From contig SVRN01000004.1 in NCBI GenBank assembly GCA_015064805.1, positions 1 to 64,000 of the forward strand: a DNA stretch of 64,000 nucleotides, in the 5' to 3' direction. Below the pieces are notes generated by a model. The model worked only from the letters and a program-made list of their open reading frames with translations, ran no database searches and was not told where the DNA came from. Shown piece after piece: positions 32,409 to 40,341 of this stretch; positions within the stretch are counted from its first letter, which is position 1, and each line of letters begins with the position of its first letter. This DNA comes from Oscillospiraceae bacterium. GTDB lineage: Bacteria > Bacillota > Clostridia > Oscillospirales > CAG-272. The position numbers and the translations under genes were made by a program.

Positions 32409-34520
32409 ATGCGAGAATATGACAGAACACAAGAGCGCACGGGCGTACAGGAGAACCGCGATTGGGCACCTGAATACGACGTGCAGTCTGACTTTGTGAT
32501 GGTATATGGCTTTCACGATCTGGAAAAGCGTGTTGCGCATTGGAAGGAGCACGGCTACGTCGTGCATTTGATGACGGGCGTTTCGTGGGGGCATTATAAG
32601 GATTATCTGTACGGCGAATTCGACGGCCGCGACCACCACGACGAAGGCCAGGTGCGAGGCGACGGCGTTGAGATCAACCACGGCGTTGACGTTCCGTACA
32701 TGGTGCCCTCAATCTCCTACGCCCACTATCTGGCGGTCAATCTGAAAAAGGCCATCGACGCAGGCATTGACGCCATCCATCTGGAGGAGCCCGAATTCTG
32801 GGTCGCCGCAGGCTATTCCGAGGCCTTCAAGCGCGAGTGGCAGATCTATTACAAGGAACCCTGGCAGGCGCCCGATTCGAGTGCCGAGGCGCAGTACCGC
32901 GCGTCCAAGCTCAAGAGATATCTCTACACCCGCACGCTTGACCATCTGTGCGCCGAGCTGAAGGAGTACGCGCTGGTCAATTACGGAAGATTGCTCCGCT
33001 TCTACGTTCCTACCCACTCGCTGGTCAACTACAGCCAGTGGAGAATCGTCTCGCCCGAGTCGGCTTTGGTCGATTTGCCGACGATCGACGGTTATATTGC
33101 ACAAATCTGGACGGGAACCTCCCGCACCGCCAATCGCTATCGCGGCGATCTGCGTGAGCGTACCTTCGATACTGCCTTTTTCGAGTACGGTATCATGCAG
33201 GAGCTGGTGCGCGGCTCGGGGCGCAGAATGTGGTATCTGCACGATCCCATCGAAGACGATCCCAACCACACCTGGCGTGACTATCGCTACAACTACTATC
33301 GCACGCTGGTTGCCTCGCTGTTCCAGCCCGAGATCGCATCCTACGAGGTCTCACCCTGGCCGGCGCGCGTCATGACGGGTAAGCACAAGAGCGAGGACGG
33401 CACGCGCGACGAGGGCATCCCGCCCGAGTATAAGACCAACCTTCTGACCATCATGCACACCTTGCGCGACATGGAGGGGCAGGAGTGCCGCTGGGTGACC
33501 GATACCCGTCAGATCGGCATTTTGCTTGCCGACTCGGCCATGTATCAGCGTGCCTATCCCGAGGGCGTGCCCTATCGTCTGGAGGCCTCGACGGTGCGCT
33601 GGAATCCTTTCTACGGCTTGAGCCTGCCGCTGTTCAAGAGCGGCGCTTGCGTCCGTCCCGTTCAGCTGGACAACGTCCGCCGCTATGCGGGCTATCTGAA
33701 CGATTACCGCGTACTGGTGCTGTCCTACGAATACATGAAGCCCGACGGCCCCGACCTGCACAACGCCATTGCCGGCTGGGTGCGTGAGGGCGGCGTGCTG
33801 ATGGTCGTTGGCGACGGCTCCGACGCTTTCCACAGCGTACGCGAATGGTGGAATCAGTCGGGCGCCGACTATCACGATCCCGCCCAGCATCTGTTCGAGG
33901 CGCTTGGCCTTGGCCGCGATCCCGCCGAGGGCGTCTACGGCGTGGGCAAAGGCCAGGTCGGTGTGTGCCGTTTGCATCCCATGAACATTGCCGAGAGCGG
34001 CGAGCTGTGTGACGACTACATGGCGCAAATGCACGCGTTGCTCCGTGCGGCAGACATGGACTTTGAGCCCTCCTCGCATCTGCTCATGCGCCGCGGTCCC
34101 TACACCGTGTCGGCCGTCATCAACGAAAGCGTTGACACCTCGCCCATGGTGGTTGAGGGCTTGTATATGAATATGCTGGACGACAATCTGGCCGTCGTGC
34201 GCGATCCCGTACAGAATCCCGACGACGTCGGCTTCTGGATGGCGATCGACCCGAAATCGAGCGAGGCGGACGTTCTGGCGGCCTCGGGACGCGTGGAGAA
34301 GATCGCTCGCGCCGAGGGTGAGCTTTCTTTCAAGCTGACCGGTCCGTCCGAGATGAAGGCCTGCGTACGGTTGCAGACGCCGAGAAAGCCCGAGAGCATT
34401 TGTGTTATTTGCAAGGGCGAAGCTCTTGCATACGAAGCGCAGTACGACGAGGAGAGCTGTACGACGTTGATCACGTTTGCATCGTCGGTAGAGGGTGTTG
34501 AGGTTGAAGTGGAGTTTTAA
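32409..34520 (+). CDS. Large glycosidase-like protein of unclassified type
   Basis: 703 aa, no signal peptide. The N-terminal ~400 residues look like a TIM barrel: VMVYGFHDLEKRVAHWKEHGYVVHLMTGVSWGHY, then IDAIHLEEPEFWVAAGY, a strand-4 acidic motif of the kind that carries a catalytic Glu, then FYVPTHSLVNYSQ and IDGYIAQIWTGTSRTANRYRG. Residues ~470-620 resemble a class-I glutamine-amidotransferase-like domain (YRVLVLSYEYMKPDGPDLHNAIAGWVREGGVLMVVGDGSDAF) as found in beta-galactosidase trimerisation domains. A small beta domain ends the protein. I do not recognise the family; by architecture it is a glycoside hydrolase. RBS AAAGGAG. Confidence 0.7.
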   Translation: MREYDRTQERTGVQENRDWAPEYDVQSDFVMVYGFHDLEKRVAHWKEHGYVVHLMTGVSWGHYKDYLYGEFDGRDHHDEGQVRGDGVEINHGVDVPYMVPSISYAHYLAVNLKKAIDAGIDAIHLEEPEFWVAAGYSEAFKREWQIYYKEPWQAPDSSAEAQYRASKLKRYLYTRTLDHLCAELKEYALVNYGRLLRFYVPTHSLVNYSQWRIVSPESALVDLPTIDGYIAQIWTGTSRTANRYRGDLRERTFDTAFFEYGIMQELVRGSGRRMWYLHDPIEDDPNHTWRDYRYNYYRTLVASLFQPEIASYEVSPWPARVMTGKHKSEDGTRDEGIPPEYKTNLLTIMHTLRDMEGQECRWVTDTRQIGILLADSAMYQRAYPEGVPYRLEASTVRWNPFYGLSLPLFKSGACVRPVQLDNVRRYAGYLNDYRVLVLSYEYMKPDGPDLHNAIAGWVREGGVLMVVGDGSDAFHSVREWWNQSGADYHDPAQHLFEALGLGRDPAEGVYGVGKGQVGVCRLHPMNIAESGELCDDYMAQMHALLRAADMDFEPSSHLLMRRGPYTVSAVINESVDTSPMVVEGLYMNMLDDNLAVVRDPVQNPDDVGFWMAIDPKSSEADVLAASGRVEKIARAEGELSFKLTGPSEMKACVRLQTPRKPESICVICKGEALAYEAQYDEESCTTLITFASSVEGVEVEVEF

Positions 34521-34522
34521 GT

Positions 34523-35097
34523 TTGTATAACTTCTCCTACAGCCTCACACTGCGCGATTTCATCGCGCGCGTTCGGTGAAAGTTTATTGCCCCTTCTTTG
34601 CCTTGTCGCAAAGAAGGGGCGAAGAAAAGACACCAAGACGTTCCCTCTTGGAACTCCCTGGCAGCGCGAAAAGGTCGCGGCGCTCTCGCTCTGCTCATCT
34701 TTTCGCGAAGTTTCACGTCTTCAGCTTTTGCGTGCGCGAGTGAAAGAAACTCGCACACACCTATTGGCAAAAGTTCTTGCTTTGGCCGCCCCCCGGCGCG
34801 CGTGATGAGTGCCGTCGGGTGATATAGAAAGAAAGCAGATATCTTTCTCTTGGTTCGCTTTGAAGCGCGGCGCGGCGTGAAGTGAAAAAAGATAGCTTGC
34901 TCGCAATAGGAGGCGGAGCTTTGGCTCCGCCGACGCAAACTTTGCAGATGCCAAAACGCCTTTTGGTAACCACCAAAAGATAGCAAAAGAAACAAGTTCT
35001 GCGGAGTTCCAAGGGGCATTAGGCCCCTTGGTCCTCTTTCTTGGTTCATTCTTTCTCGGACGAGAAAGAATGAACGCTAACGCACAGCGCGCCGCGT
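34523..35097. repeat. Modular palindromic intergenic element, copy 4
   Basis: A complete copy in a convergent gap. Hairpin 1 has perfect 13-bp arms (GCCCCTTCTTTGC 34589-34601 / 34608-34620). Hairpin 2 is CCAAGA-CGTTCCC-TCTTGG. The long CGCGAAAAGG...CTTTTCGCG stem, TTCAGCTTTTGCGT and hairpin 4 (GTGCGCGAGT 34732-34741 / ACTCGCACAC 34749-34758) follow. The right half has GGCGGAGC-TTT-GGCTCCGCC, CTTTTGGT-AACC-ACCAAAAG, CCAAGGGG-CATTAGG-CCCCTTGG and a TTCTTTCTCG-GA-CGAGAAAGAA end hairpin. The right end, read in reverse, matches the left end of copy 1 over ~50 bp. Confidence 0.88.
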
Positions 35098-35139
35098 CGT
35101 GGCGCGCCAAAGCAAAGAACGTTACATCCCCCACGCAAA

Positions 35140-35176
35140 AAAGGACCGCATGGATCAAATCTCCATGCAGTCCTTT
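35140..35176 (-). terminator. Terminator of rnhA
   Basis: AAAGGACCGCATGGA / TCCATGCAGTCCTTT (35140-35154, 35162-35176). The single non-Watson-Crick position is G-U only in minus-strand RNA, supporting minus-strand use. A-run on the plus strand gives U-run on the minus strand. Confidence 0.85.
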
Positions 35177-35187
35177 TGTTTTTACCA

Positions 35188-35625
35188 TCAAAGAAAGCTA
35201 TCCGCAAAGGCCGTTGCCAGCGCGTCGCAGCGCTCGTTATACGGATGCCCCGTGTGTCCGTGTACCCAAACGAAGCTCACTTTGTGCTTTTCCAGCAGCC
35301 CAAGCAAAACCTCCCATAGATCCACGTTGAGCGTCGGTGATTTGTCCGCCTTGCGCCAACCTTTGGCTCGCCACGACACCGCCCATCCCTTGGTAATGGC
35401 GTCAATGACGTACTTGGAGTCCGAGGTCAGCGTGACCTCGCAGGGCTCGCGAAGCGCCTGCAGCGCCGAGATGACGGCCGTCAGCTCCATGCGGTTGTTG
35501 GTGGTTTCCCGCTCACCGCCCGACAGCTCTTTTTCAATGCTTCCGTACACCAATATCGCGCCCCAACCGCCCCGTCCGGGATTGCCGCGGCAGGCACCGT
35601 CGGTATAAATATCCACGTGCTTCAT
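35188..35625 (-). CDS. rnhA: Ribonuclease HI
   Basis: 145 aa. Degrades RNA in RNA:DNA hybrids. Catalytic residues are visible: Asp in [11 protein letters not shown], Glu in [12 protein letters not shown], Asp in TSDSKYV, and the His/Asp loop [17 protein letters not shown]. Start 35625 has GGGAGGACGG upstream. Last gene of the minus-strand group RNHCP-ruvX-membrane protein-rnhA. Confidence 0.95.
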   Translation of the reverse strand: MKHVDIYTDGACRGNPGRGGWGAILVYGSIEKELSGGERETTNNRMELTAVISALQALREPCEVTLTSDSKYVIDAITKGWAVSWRAKGWRKADKSPTLNVDLWEVLLGLLEKHKVSFVWVHGHTGHPYNERCDALATAFADSFL

Positions 35626-35638
35626 GTCCGTCCTCCCA

Positions 35639-36412
35639 TCAGCGTGCTTCACCGTAGGCGGCCAGCGCCCGCTTGTCGCGCGTGGTCAGCTTGACGGTCT
35701 CGTTGATGCCCATTGGATCGTTTTCCTCCACCGGCTCGTAGATGACGATGCTGCTGTAGGGCGTGCGGTCATACTTGACGTTGCCGATATAATAGAAATC
35801 CACCGAAATGTTGATGAGCGCCGCTGTGTCCACATCCACGTTATCAAACACGTATCTGCGGTAATTGTACATGGCGGTCGAGTCCTCCGTCGGCTCACCC
35901 GAGGGGTGAATGCGAAGGATTTTACGGTCAGCTGTTGAGTTGTTGGTCGGATCAAGATCGATCGCAAGCGCAAGGGTGACGTCAACGACGGTATCCTCGC
36001 GGGAAGGGATCTCATCCTCTCCCAGAGAAAAGTCCTGTGCGATGTGCTTGAGCGTGCTGTTGTTATAGCGGATCAAGACCTGCACTTGATTGGCCTCGGG
36101 GATGAAAACGGTCTGGCAGACCCAGAAGTAGCCTGCCGTTTCGCCCTCCATGACGACGGGGGCGTGAGTCTGCGTGTACATGGTCAGCTCGTCGCCGCTC
36201 TCGACGTAAGCATCGTACAGCGCGTCGTTGACCGTCAGCGTCTCCATGTTTTTGGGCACGTGCCCCGAAAACAGCACGCGCCAGAGCACCAGCGCGATGA
36301 TACCAAAGATCAGGCCGCGCGCGGCGTATTTGAGGCACTTGAGCGTGATCAGCTGTCCGCGGCTCATATTTGTGTGTGAATATTGCTCGTATTCCTTTTC
36401 GTAATCCGTCAT
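35639..36412 (-). CDS. Single-pass membrane protein of unknown function
   Basis: 257 aa. A short cytoplasmic N-terminus, one membrane helix at ~28-48 ([21 protein letters not shown]), then an extracytoplasmic beta-rich domain ([79 protein letters not shown]). Not assigned to a family. RBS AAAGGAGTC. Between ruvX and rnhA, 13 bp before rnhA. Confidence 0.75.
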   Translation of the reverse strand: MTDYEKEYEQYSHTNMSRGQLITLKCLKYAARGLIFGIIALVLWRVLFSGHVPKNMETLTVNDALYDAYVESGDELTMYTQTHAPVVMEGETAGYFWVCQTVFIPEANQVQVLIRYNNSTLKHIAQDFSLGEDEIPSREDTVVDVTLALAIDLDPTNNSTADRKILRIHPSGEPTEDSTAMYNYRRYVFDNVDVDTAALINISVDFYYIGNVKYDRTPYSSIVIYEPVEENDPMGINETVKLTTRDKRALAAYGEAR

Positions 36413-36431
36413 AGTTGACTCCTTTGAAAGA

Positions 36432-36890
36432 TCAGCAGTTTTTCAGGCGATCCAACGCATTTTGTAAAATGATCTGGGCGCTGAGCGTGTCGATGACCTG
36501 CTTGCGTTTCTGCCCACGCGTGTTGGTCTCGTTGAGAAAGCGGGAGGCGGCCATGGTCGTCATGCGCTCGTCCAGCAAAAGAATGGGCATCTCTCCCACG
36601 CGCTCGTCCAGCATCGCGGCGAACATACGCGCGTGCTCGGCGCGCTCGCCCTGCGAGCCGTTCATGTTGACGGGCAGACCGACGATGATGCCGACCACAC
36701 CGTGTGCGCGAGCGGCCTCGGCAACGGCCTCGGCCGTTTTGGTCATGCTGCCGGGCTTGATGGTCTCCAGCCCCGAGGCGAGAAACCGAGCGGCGTCGGA
36801 CACGGCAAGTCCCGTGCGTACGTCACCGAAATCGACGCCAAGAAGGCGTCCCGTCGTTTGCTTTAATTCTTGAATTCGTTCAATCAGCAT
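36432..36890 (-). CDS. ruvX: Putative pre-16S rRNA nuclease / Holliday junction resolvase RuvX (YqgF)
   Basis: 152 aa. RNase H-like fold with LLGVDFGDVRTGLAVSD (first acidic residue), GIIVGLPVNMNGSQG, and the C-terminal LLDERMTTMAASRFL with acidic residues. YqgF family members trim 16S rRNA ends. RBS AAGGAGCG. Confidence 0.93.
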   Translation of the reverse strand: MLIERIQELKQTTGRLLGVDFGDVRTGLAVSDAARFLASGLETIKPGSMTKTAEAVAEAARAHGVVGIIVGLPVNMNGSQGERAEHARMFAAMLDERVGEMPILLLDERMTTMAASRFLNETNTRGQKRKQVIDTLSAQIILQNALDRLKNC

Positions 36891-36902
36891 ATGCGCTCCT
36901 TG

Positions 36903-37244
36903 TCAGCCCGGCAGCTCGCCCGCCGTCAGACGGATGAGCAGGGAAATATCGTCGGGTTGAACCTTGGCCTCGTGAGCGGCGCGGTTGCGCCCGATCTCGC
37001 CGCATTTGGTACAGCGGTGGATGATAATATAGCCGCGGCGGCGGTCAGGCTCGACCCGAATGGGTTGCATGGGCGCACCGCAGGTGTTGGCGCGATCGCC
37101 CGGGAGGATATCCACGTGGAGAGACCACAGGCAAAACGGACAGTGATTGCGCGAGGTATAGCCCAGCGGCTCCACCTGCCGCCCGCAATGCGCGCAGACA
37201 AAGCCCGCGTCGTTTTTGGTAAATCGCTTTTGCTCCAGCTCCAT
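36903..37244 (-). CDS. RNHCP domain protein
   Basis: 113 aa. FVCAHCGRQVEPLGYTSRNHCPFCLWSLHVD contains the RNHCPFC signature; two zinc-knuckle pairs (CAHC/CPFC and CGAP...CTKCGEIGRNR). A small zinc-ribbon family of unknown function. Start 37244 has GGAGGCACGAC before it. First gene of the ruvX-rnhA group. Confidence 0.88.
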   Translation of the reverse strand: MELEQKRFTKNDAGFVCAHCGRQVEPLGYTSRNHCPFCLWSLHVDILPGDRANTCGAPMQPIRVEPDRRRGYIIIHRCTKCGEIGRNRAAHEAKVQPDDISLLIRLTAGELPG

Positions 37245-37272
37245 GTCGTGCCTCCGTTTCAATATATAGTTT

Positions 37273-37302
37273 ATTGTACCATATTGCACCCTGCCTTGTC
37301 AA
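37273..37302 (-). promoter_or_regulatory. Promoter of the RNHCP-ruvX-rnhA group
   Basis: Minus strand: TTGACA (37302-37297), 18 bp, TACAAT (37278-37273). Confidence 0.75.
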
Positions 37303-37328
37303 GATGCCTTGAACTTTTGCCATACCAC

Positions 37329-37357
37329 TTGACGAGAAGGCGGCGGCAGAGTATAAT
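37329..37357 (+). promoter_or_regulatory. Promoter of the CPBP protease-tadA pair
   Basis: TTGACG (37329-37334), 17 bp, TATAAT (37352-37357), divergent from the RNHCP promoter. Confidence 0.8.
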
Positions 37358-37388
37358 AGATATATCACAAAGAAAAAGGAGGGGTATC

Positions 37389-38405
37389 ATGGCAAGATCA
37401 AAGGTGGCGCGCCTTGCGTTTGCGGCAGACGTGCGTTTTGTCGCCTATCGGCGCACGACGATGCGGCTGGGCGCGGCGATGCTCATGTTTCTGGCGCTGT
37501 TTAACGGGCTGGATCTGGTGCTTTACCCCCTCTTTGCCATATTCGAGGCCACGCTGACGGACAAGGCCATGATCGTCGCGACGAGCATATACGACATGCT
37601 TATCTACGCGCTTGCGTTTATGCTGCCCGTTCTGTTTTATCGGCTGATCACTCCCAAGGGCGAGCGGATCCCGTTGCCGATGGATACGACGGCACCGCGC
37701 AAGCTGATTTTGCTTATTCCCGCCGCGCTGGCGGTGGTCTATTGCGCCGCGCTGGCCAACGGCTATCTGCTGGATCTGGTCGGTCTGTCCGTACCTGCAT
37801 CGGCCTACCCCGAGCCTAATCCCGCCTTTGCGCCGTACGAGGCGGTGCTGCTTTACGTATCCGTTTCTTTGATTCCTGCCTTCTGCGAGGAATTTTTGTT
37901 CCGCGGCCTTGTGCTGTCCCATCTGATGCCCTATGGAAAAACGGTCGCCATCATCGGCAGTGCCGTGCTGTTCGGGCTGATGCACGGCACTGGTGAGCAG
38001 ATCCTTTACACGACGGTGGCAGGCATCGTGCTGGCCTACGTGACGATCGAAAGCGGCTCGATCTGGGGCGGCGTGGTCATCCATATGTTCAATAATCTGC
38101 TGTCCGTCATAGACGAGGTGATGTTCAACCGCCTTGACTATCGAGACGAAATGCTGCTCTATAGCACGCTTGAGCTTCTCGTGATCGGCGGCGGTATGAT
38201 CTGCCTGACCGTTTTGCTCTTGCAGCACGACAAGCAAAGGGGACGTAAGGTGAATCCCTCGCTTTCTGCCACGGCCGATGAAGGGCTGATCGCGGGCGCA
38301 CCGCTGACGGGCGGCACGCTCTTTGGCTTTTTCTCGCCCACGATGATCGCCTTTTTTGCCCTTAGCATCATCGAGATCATATCGGGCCTGTTTTGGTATA
38401 TTTGA
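37389..38405 (+). CDS. CPBP-family intramembrane metalloprotease
   Basis: 338 aa, about eight membrane helices. The CPBP (Abi/Rce1-like) motifs are present: EEFLFRGLV (motif 1), LFGLMHGTG (motif 2 His) and HMFNNLLS (motif 3 His/Asn). Some relatives process prenylated proteins or give bacteriocin immunity; the substrate here is unknown. RBS GGAGGGGT. tadA starts 20 bp downstream. Confidence 0.88.
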   Translation: MARSKVARLAFAADVRFVAYRRTTMRLGAAMLMFLALFNGLDLVLYPLFAIFEATLTDKAMIVATSIYDMLIYALAFMLPVLFYRLITPKGERIPLPMDTTAPRKLILLIPAALAVVYCAALANGYLLDLVGLSVPASAYPEPNPAFAPYEAVLLYVSVSLIPAFCEEFLFRGLVLSHLMPYGKTVAIIGSAVLFGLMHGTGEQILYTTVAGIVLAYVTIESGSIWGGVVIHMFNNLLSVIDEVMFNRLDYRDEMLLYSTLELLVIGGGMICLTVLLLQHDKQRGRKVNPSLSATADEGLIAGAPLTGGTLFGFFSPTMIAFFALSIIEIISGLFWYI

Positions 38406-38425
38406 TGCAAAAAACGGAGGAAAAC

Positions 38426-38884
38426 ATGACGCTGTCACAGGATGAAATCTTTATGCGCGAGGCGCTTGCCGAGGCGAAAGTGGCCTTTGCGCTGGGCGAG
38501 GTTCCCGTGGGAGCCGTCGTCGTGCGGGAGGGGCAGATCATCGCGCGAGGTCACAATCGCCGCGAGATCGACCGTCTGGCCACGGCACACGCCGAGCTGT
38601 TGGCGATGGAGGCGGCCTGCCGCGCGCTTGGCAGCTGGCGGCTGAGCGACTGCACGCTGTACGTGACGCTGGAGCCCTGCCCGATGTGCGCGGGAACGGT
38701 AGTCAACGCCCGCATGGGGCGGGTGGTGTACGGCGCCAAGGATGCCAAGGCAGGGGCGATGGGAAGCGTGCTGTCGGTCAATGCCTATCCGCTCAATCAC
38801 AAGGCGCAGGTCACTGCCGGGGTATTAGAGCAGGAATGTGTGGGGATATTGAGGGAGTTTTTTGAGAGCAAGAGAAAGAAATAA
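38426..38884 (+). CDS. tadA: tRNA-specific adenosine deaminase
   Basis: 152 aa. Converts A34 to inosine in tRNA-Arg(ACG). Zinc/catalytic motifs HAELLAMEAA (HAE) and LEPCPMCAG (PCxxC), plus VPVGAVVV and NHRREIDR-like N-terminal features. The start at 38426 is set by GGAGG five bases upstream; the in-frame ATGs upstream overlap the CPBP gene end. Confidence 0.95.
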   Translation: MTLSQDEIFMREALAEAKVAFALGEVPVGAVVVREGQIIARGHNRREIDRLATAHAELLAMEAACRALGSWRLSDCTLYVTLEPCPMCAGTVVNARMGRVVYGAKDAKAGAMGSVLSVNAYPLNHKAQVTAGVLEQECVGILREFFESKRKK

Positions 38885-38890
38885 AAAAGC

Positions 38891-38926
38891 AAGGCGAGGA
38901 TGTGAAGAACATTCTCGCCTTTTTTG
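38891..38926 (+). terminator. Terminator of tadA
   Basis: AAGGCGAGGATGT / ACATTCTCGCCTT stem (one G-U) and T6. Confidence 0.88.
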
Positions 38927-38939
38927 ACGGGGGAGGGGG

Positions 38940-39657
38940 GTAGCTGAATTTCAGGCGTCTTCTCCTCTTGACGCGCACAACGCGGGAACGAAAATATGTG
39001 CTTGTGGGGTGTTCAGTTACCCGCTCCCGAAGAATTTTGCTTGCAAAATTCTTCCCTTAGAAGCGCAATCTCTGCTTCGCGAGGGCGCTGTGTCGGTTTT
39101 GGTGTTCATTCTTTCTCGTCCGAGAAAGAACGAACCAAGAAAGCGGACTAAGGGGTCTAATACCCCTTAGAACCCCCGAGCGCGAAAAGGTCGCGGCGCT
39201 CGCGCTCTGCTCATCTTTTCGCGAAGTTATAAAAATTCAGCTTTTGCGTGCGCGAGTTAAAGAAACTCGCACACACCTCAGGGCAGAAATTTTGAGTTTT
39301 TCGCCCGCCGCGCGTGTTGGCTTATAGCGAGAGATGCAGAAAAAACGTATATGTTTTTCTCCTCTATTTGCTATGAAACGCGGCGCGGAATGAAGTAGAA
39401 AACGATAGCCTGCTCGCAATAGCAACGGAATCTTTGGATTTCGTTGCGCAAAAATTGCAGACGCGATAACGCCTTTTGGTAACCACCAAAAGATAGCGAA
39501 AGCAAAAAATCTTGCGGGTTTCTTAAGGGCATTAGGCCCTTAAGTTCCCTTTCTTTCGCCATTTCTTTGTGGAACAACAAAGAAATGGCATCTTGGCAAC
39601 ACACCGAGCGCGCGAAGCTGGGCGGGGCTATAGGAGAAGATGCTGAAAAACTCAGCG
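38940..39657. repeat. Modular palindromic intergenic element, copy 5 (longest)
   Basis: 718 bp in a convergent gap. It has an extra left block with a perfect hairpin GAAGAATTTTGC (39028-39039) / GCAAAATTCTTC. Then hairpin 1 (TTCTTTCTCG/CGAGAAAGAA), hairpin 2 (CTAAGGGG/CCCCTTAG), the CGCGAAAAGG stem, hairpin 4 (GTGCGCGAGTT 39248-39258 / AACTCGCACAC 39264-39274), CAACGGAATC-TTT-GGATTTCGTTG, CTTTTGGT/ACCAAAAG, TTAAGGGC/GCCCTTAA, CCATTTCTTTGT/ACAAAGAAATGG, and an ACCGAGCGCGCG end. No gene; all frames contain stops. Confidence 0.85.
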
Positions 39658-39666
39658 ATCTCCCCT

Positions 39667-40338
39667 CTACCTCCTCCTCACCACACTCCCATCCCCCTTC
39701 ATCACACACCGCTCTCCGACGAATCCCCGCACCGAAACCGACGGATAAATCCTGCTCTCCCGCCCGATCACACAACCCGGATTGAGCACGCTGTTGCATC
39801 CGACCTCGACCAGATCTCCGATCATCGCCCCCAGCTTGTGCCGCCCTGACGGTATGCGGGCTTGCTCGACGCGAACGACGACGTCCGAGCGGTCGCCTTT
39901 GACGTTGGAGGTAATCGCCCCCGCCCCCAAATGCGCCCGATAGCCTAAGATCGAGTCGCCGACGTAGTTGAAATGCGGCACCTGAACGCCGTCAAATAAG
40001 ACGCAGTTTTTCAGTTCGGTCGAGTTGCCGATGACGGCGCCGTCTCCAACCAGCGCCGCGCCGCGGATAAAGGCACAATGCCGCACCTCCGTGTCGTGCC
40101 CGATGATGCAGGGCGCACCGACGTGGGCGCTCGGGGCAATATGCGCCGTGCGCGCCGCCCAGACGCCGTCTGCCAACTGCTCGTATTCGTCGCGGGGCAG
40201 CCGTTGCCCGACGGCACGGATGAAATCGGAAAGCAGGGGAAGAATTTCCCAAGGATACGAAGCCTTTTGCAAGAGGGGAAAGCCGAGCGTGTATTGCTCT
40301 GCATCGTGCCAGAGCGCCGCATAAGGAAATACTGCCAT
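39667..40338 (-). CDS. Left-handed beta-helix sugar-acyltransferase-like protein (GlmU C-terminal-like)
   Basis: 223 aa. Hexapeptide repeats from residue ~65 onward (HIAPSAHVGAPCIIGHDTEVRHCAFIRGAALVGDGAVIGNSTELKNCVL, in successive strands), then VLNPGCVIGRESRIYPSVSVRGFV. No nucleotidyltransferase domain is present. It resembles the acetyltransferase half of GlmU/UDP-GlcNAc pyrophosphorylases. It follows glmM directly (the stop of glmM is 3 bp before this ATG), so it may act on amino-sugar phosphates. GGGAGG precedes the start. Confidence 0.78.
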   Translation of the reverse strand: MAVFPYAALWHDAEQYTLGFPLLQKASYPWEILPLLSDFIRAVGQRLPRDEYEQLADGVWAARTAHIAPSAHVGAPCIIGHDTEVRHCAFIRGAALVGDGAVIGNSTELKNCVLFDGVQVPHFNYVGDSILGYRAHLGAGAITSNVKGDRSDVVVRVEQARIPSGRHKLGAMIGDLVEVGCNSVLNPGCVIGRESRIYPSVSVRGFVGERCVMKGDGSVVRRR

Positions 40339-40341
40339 CAC

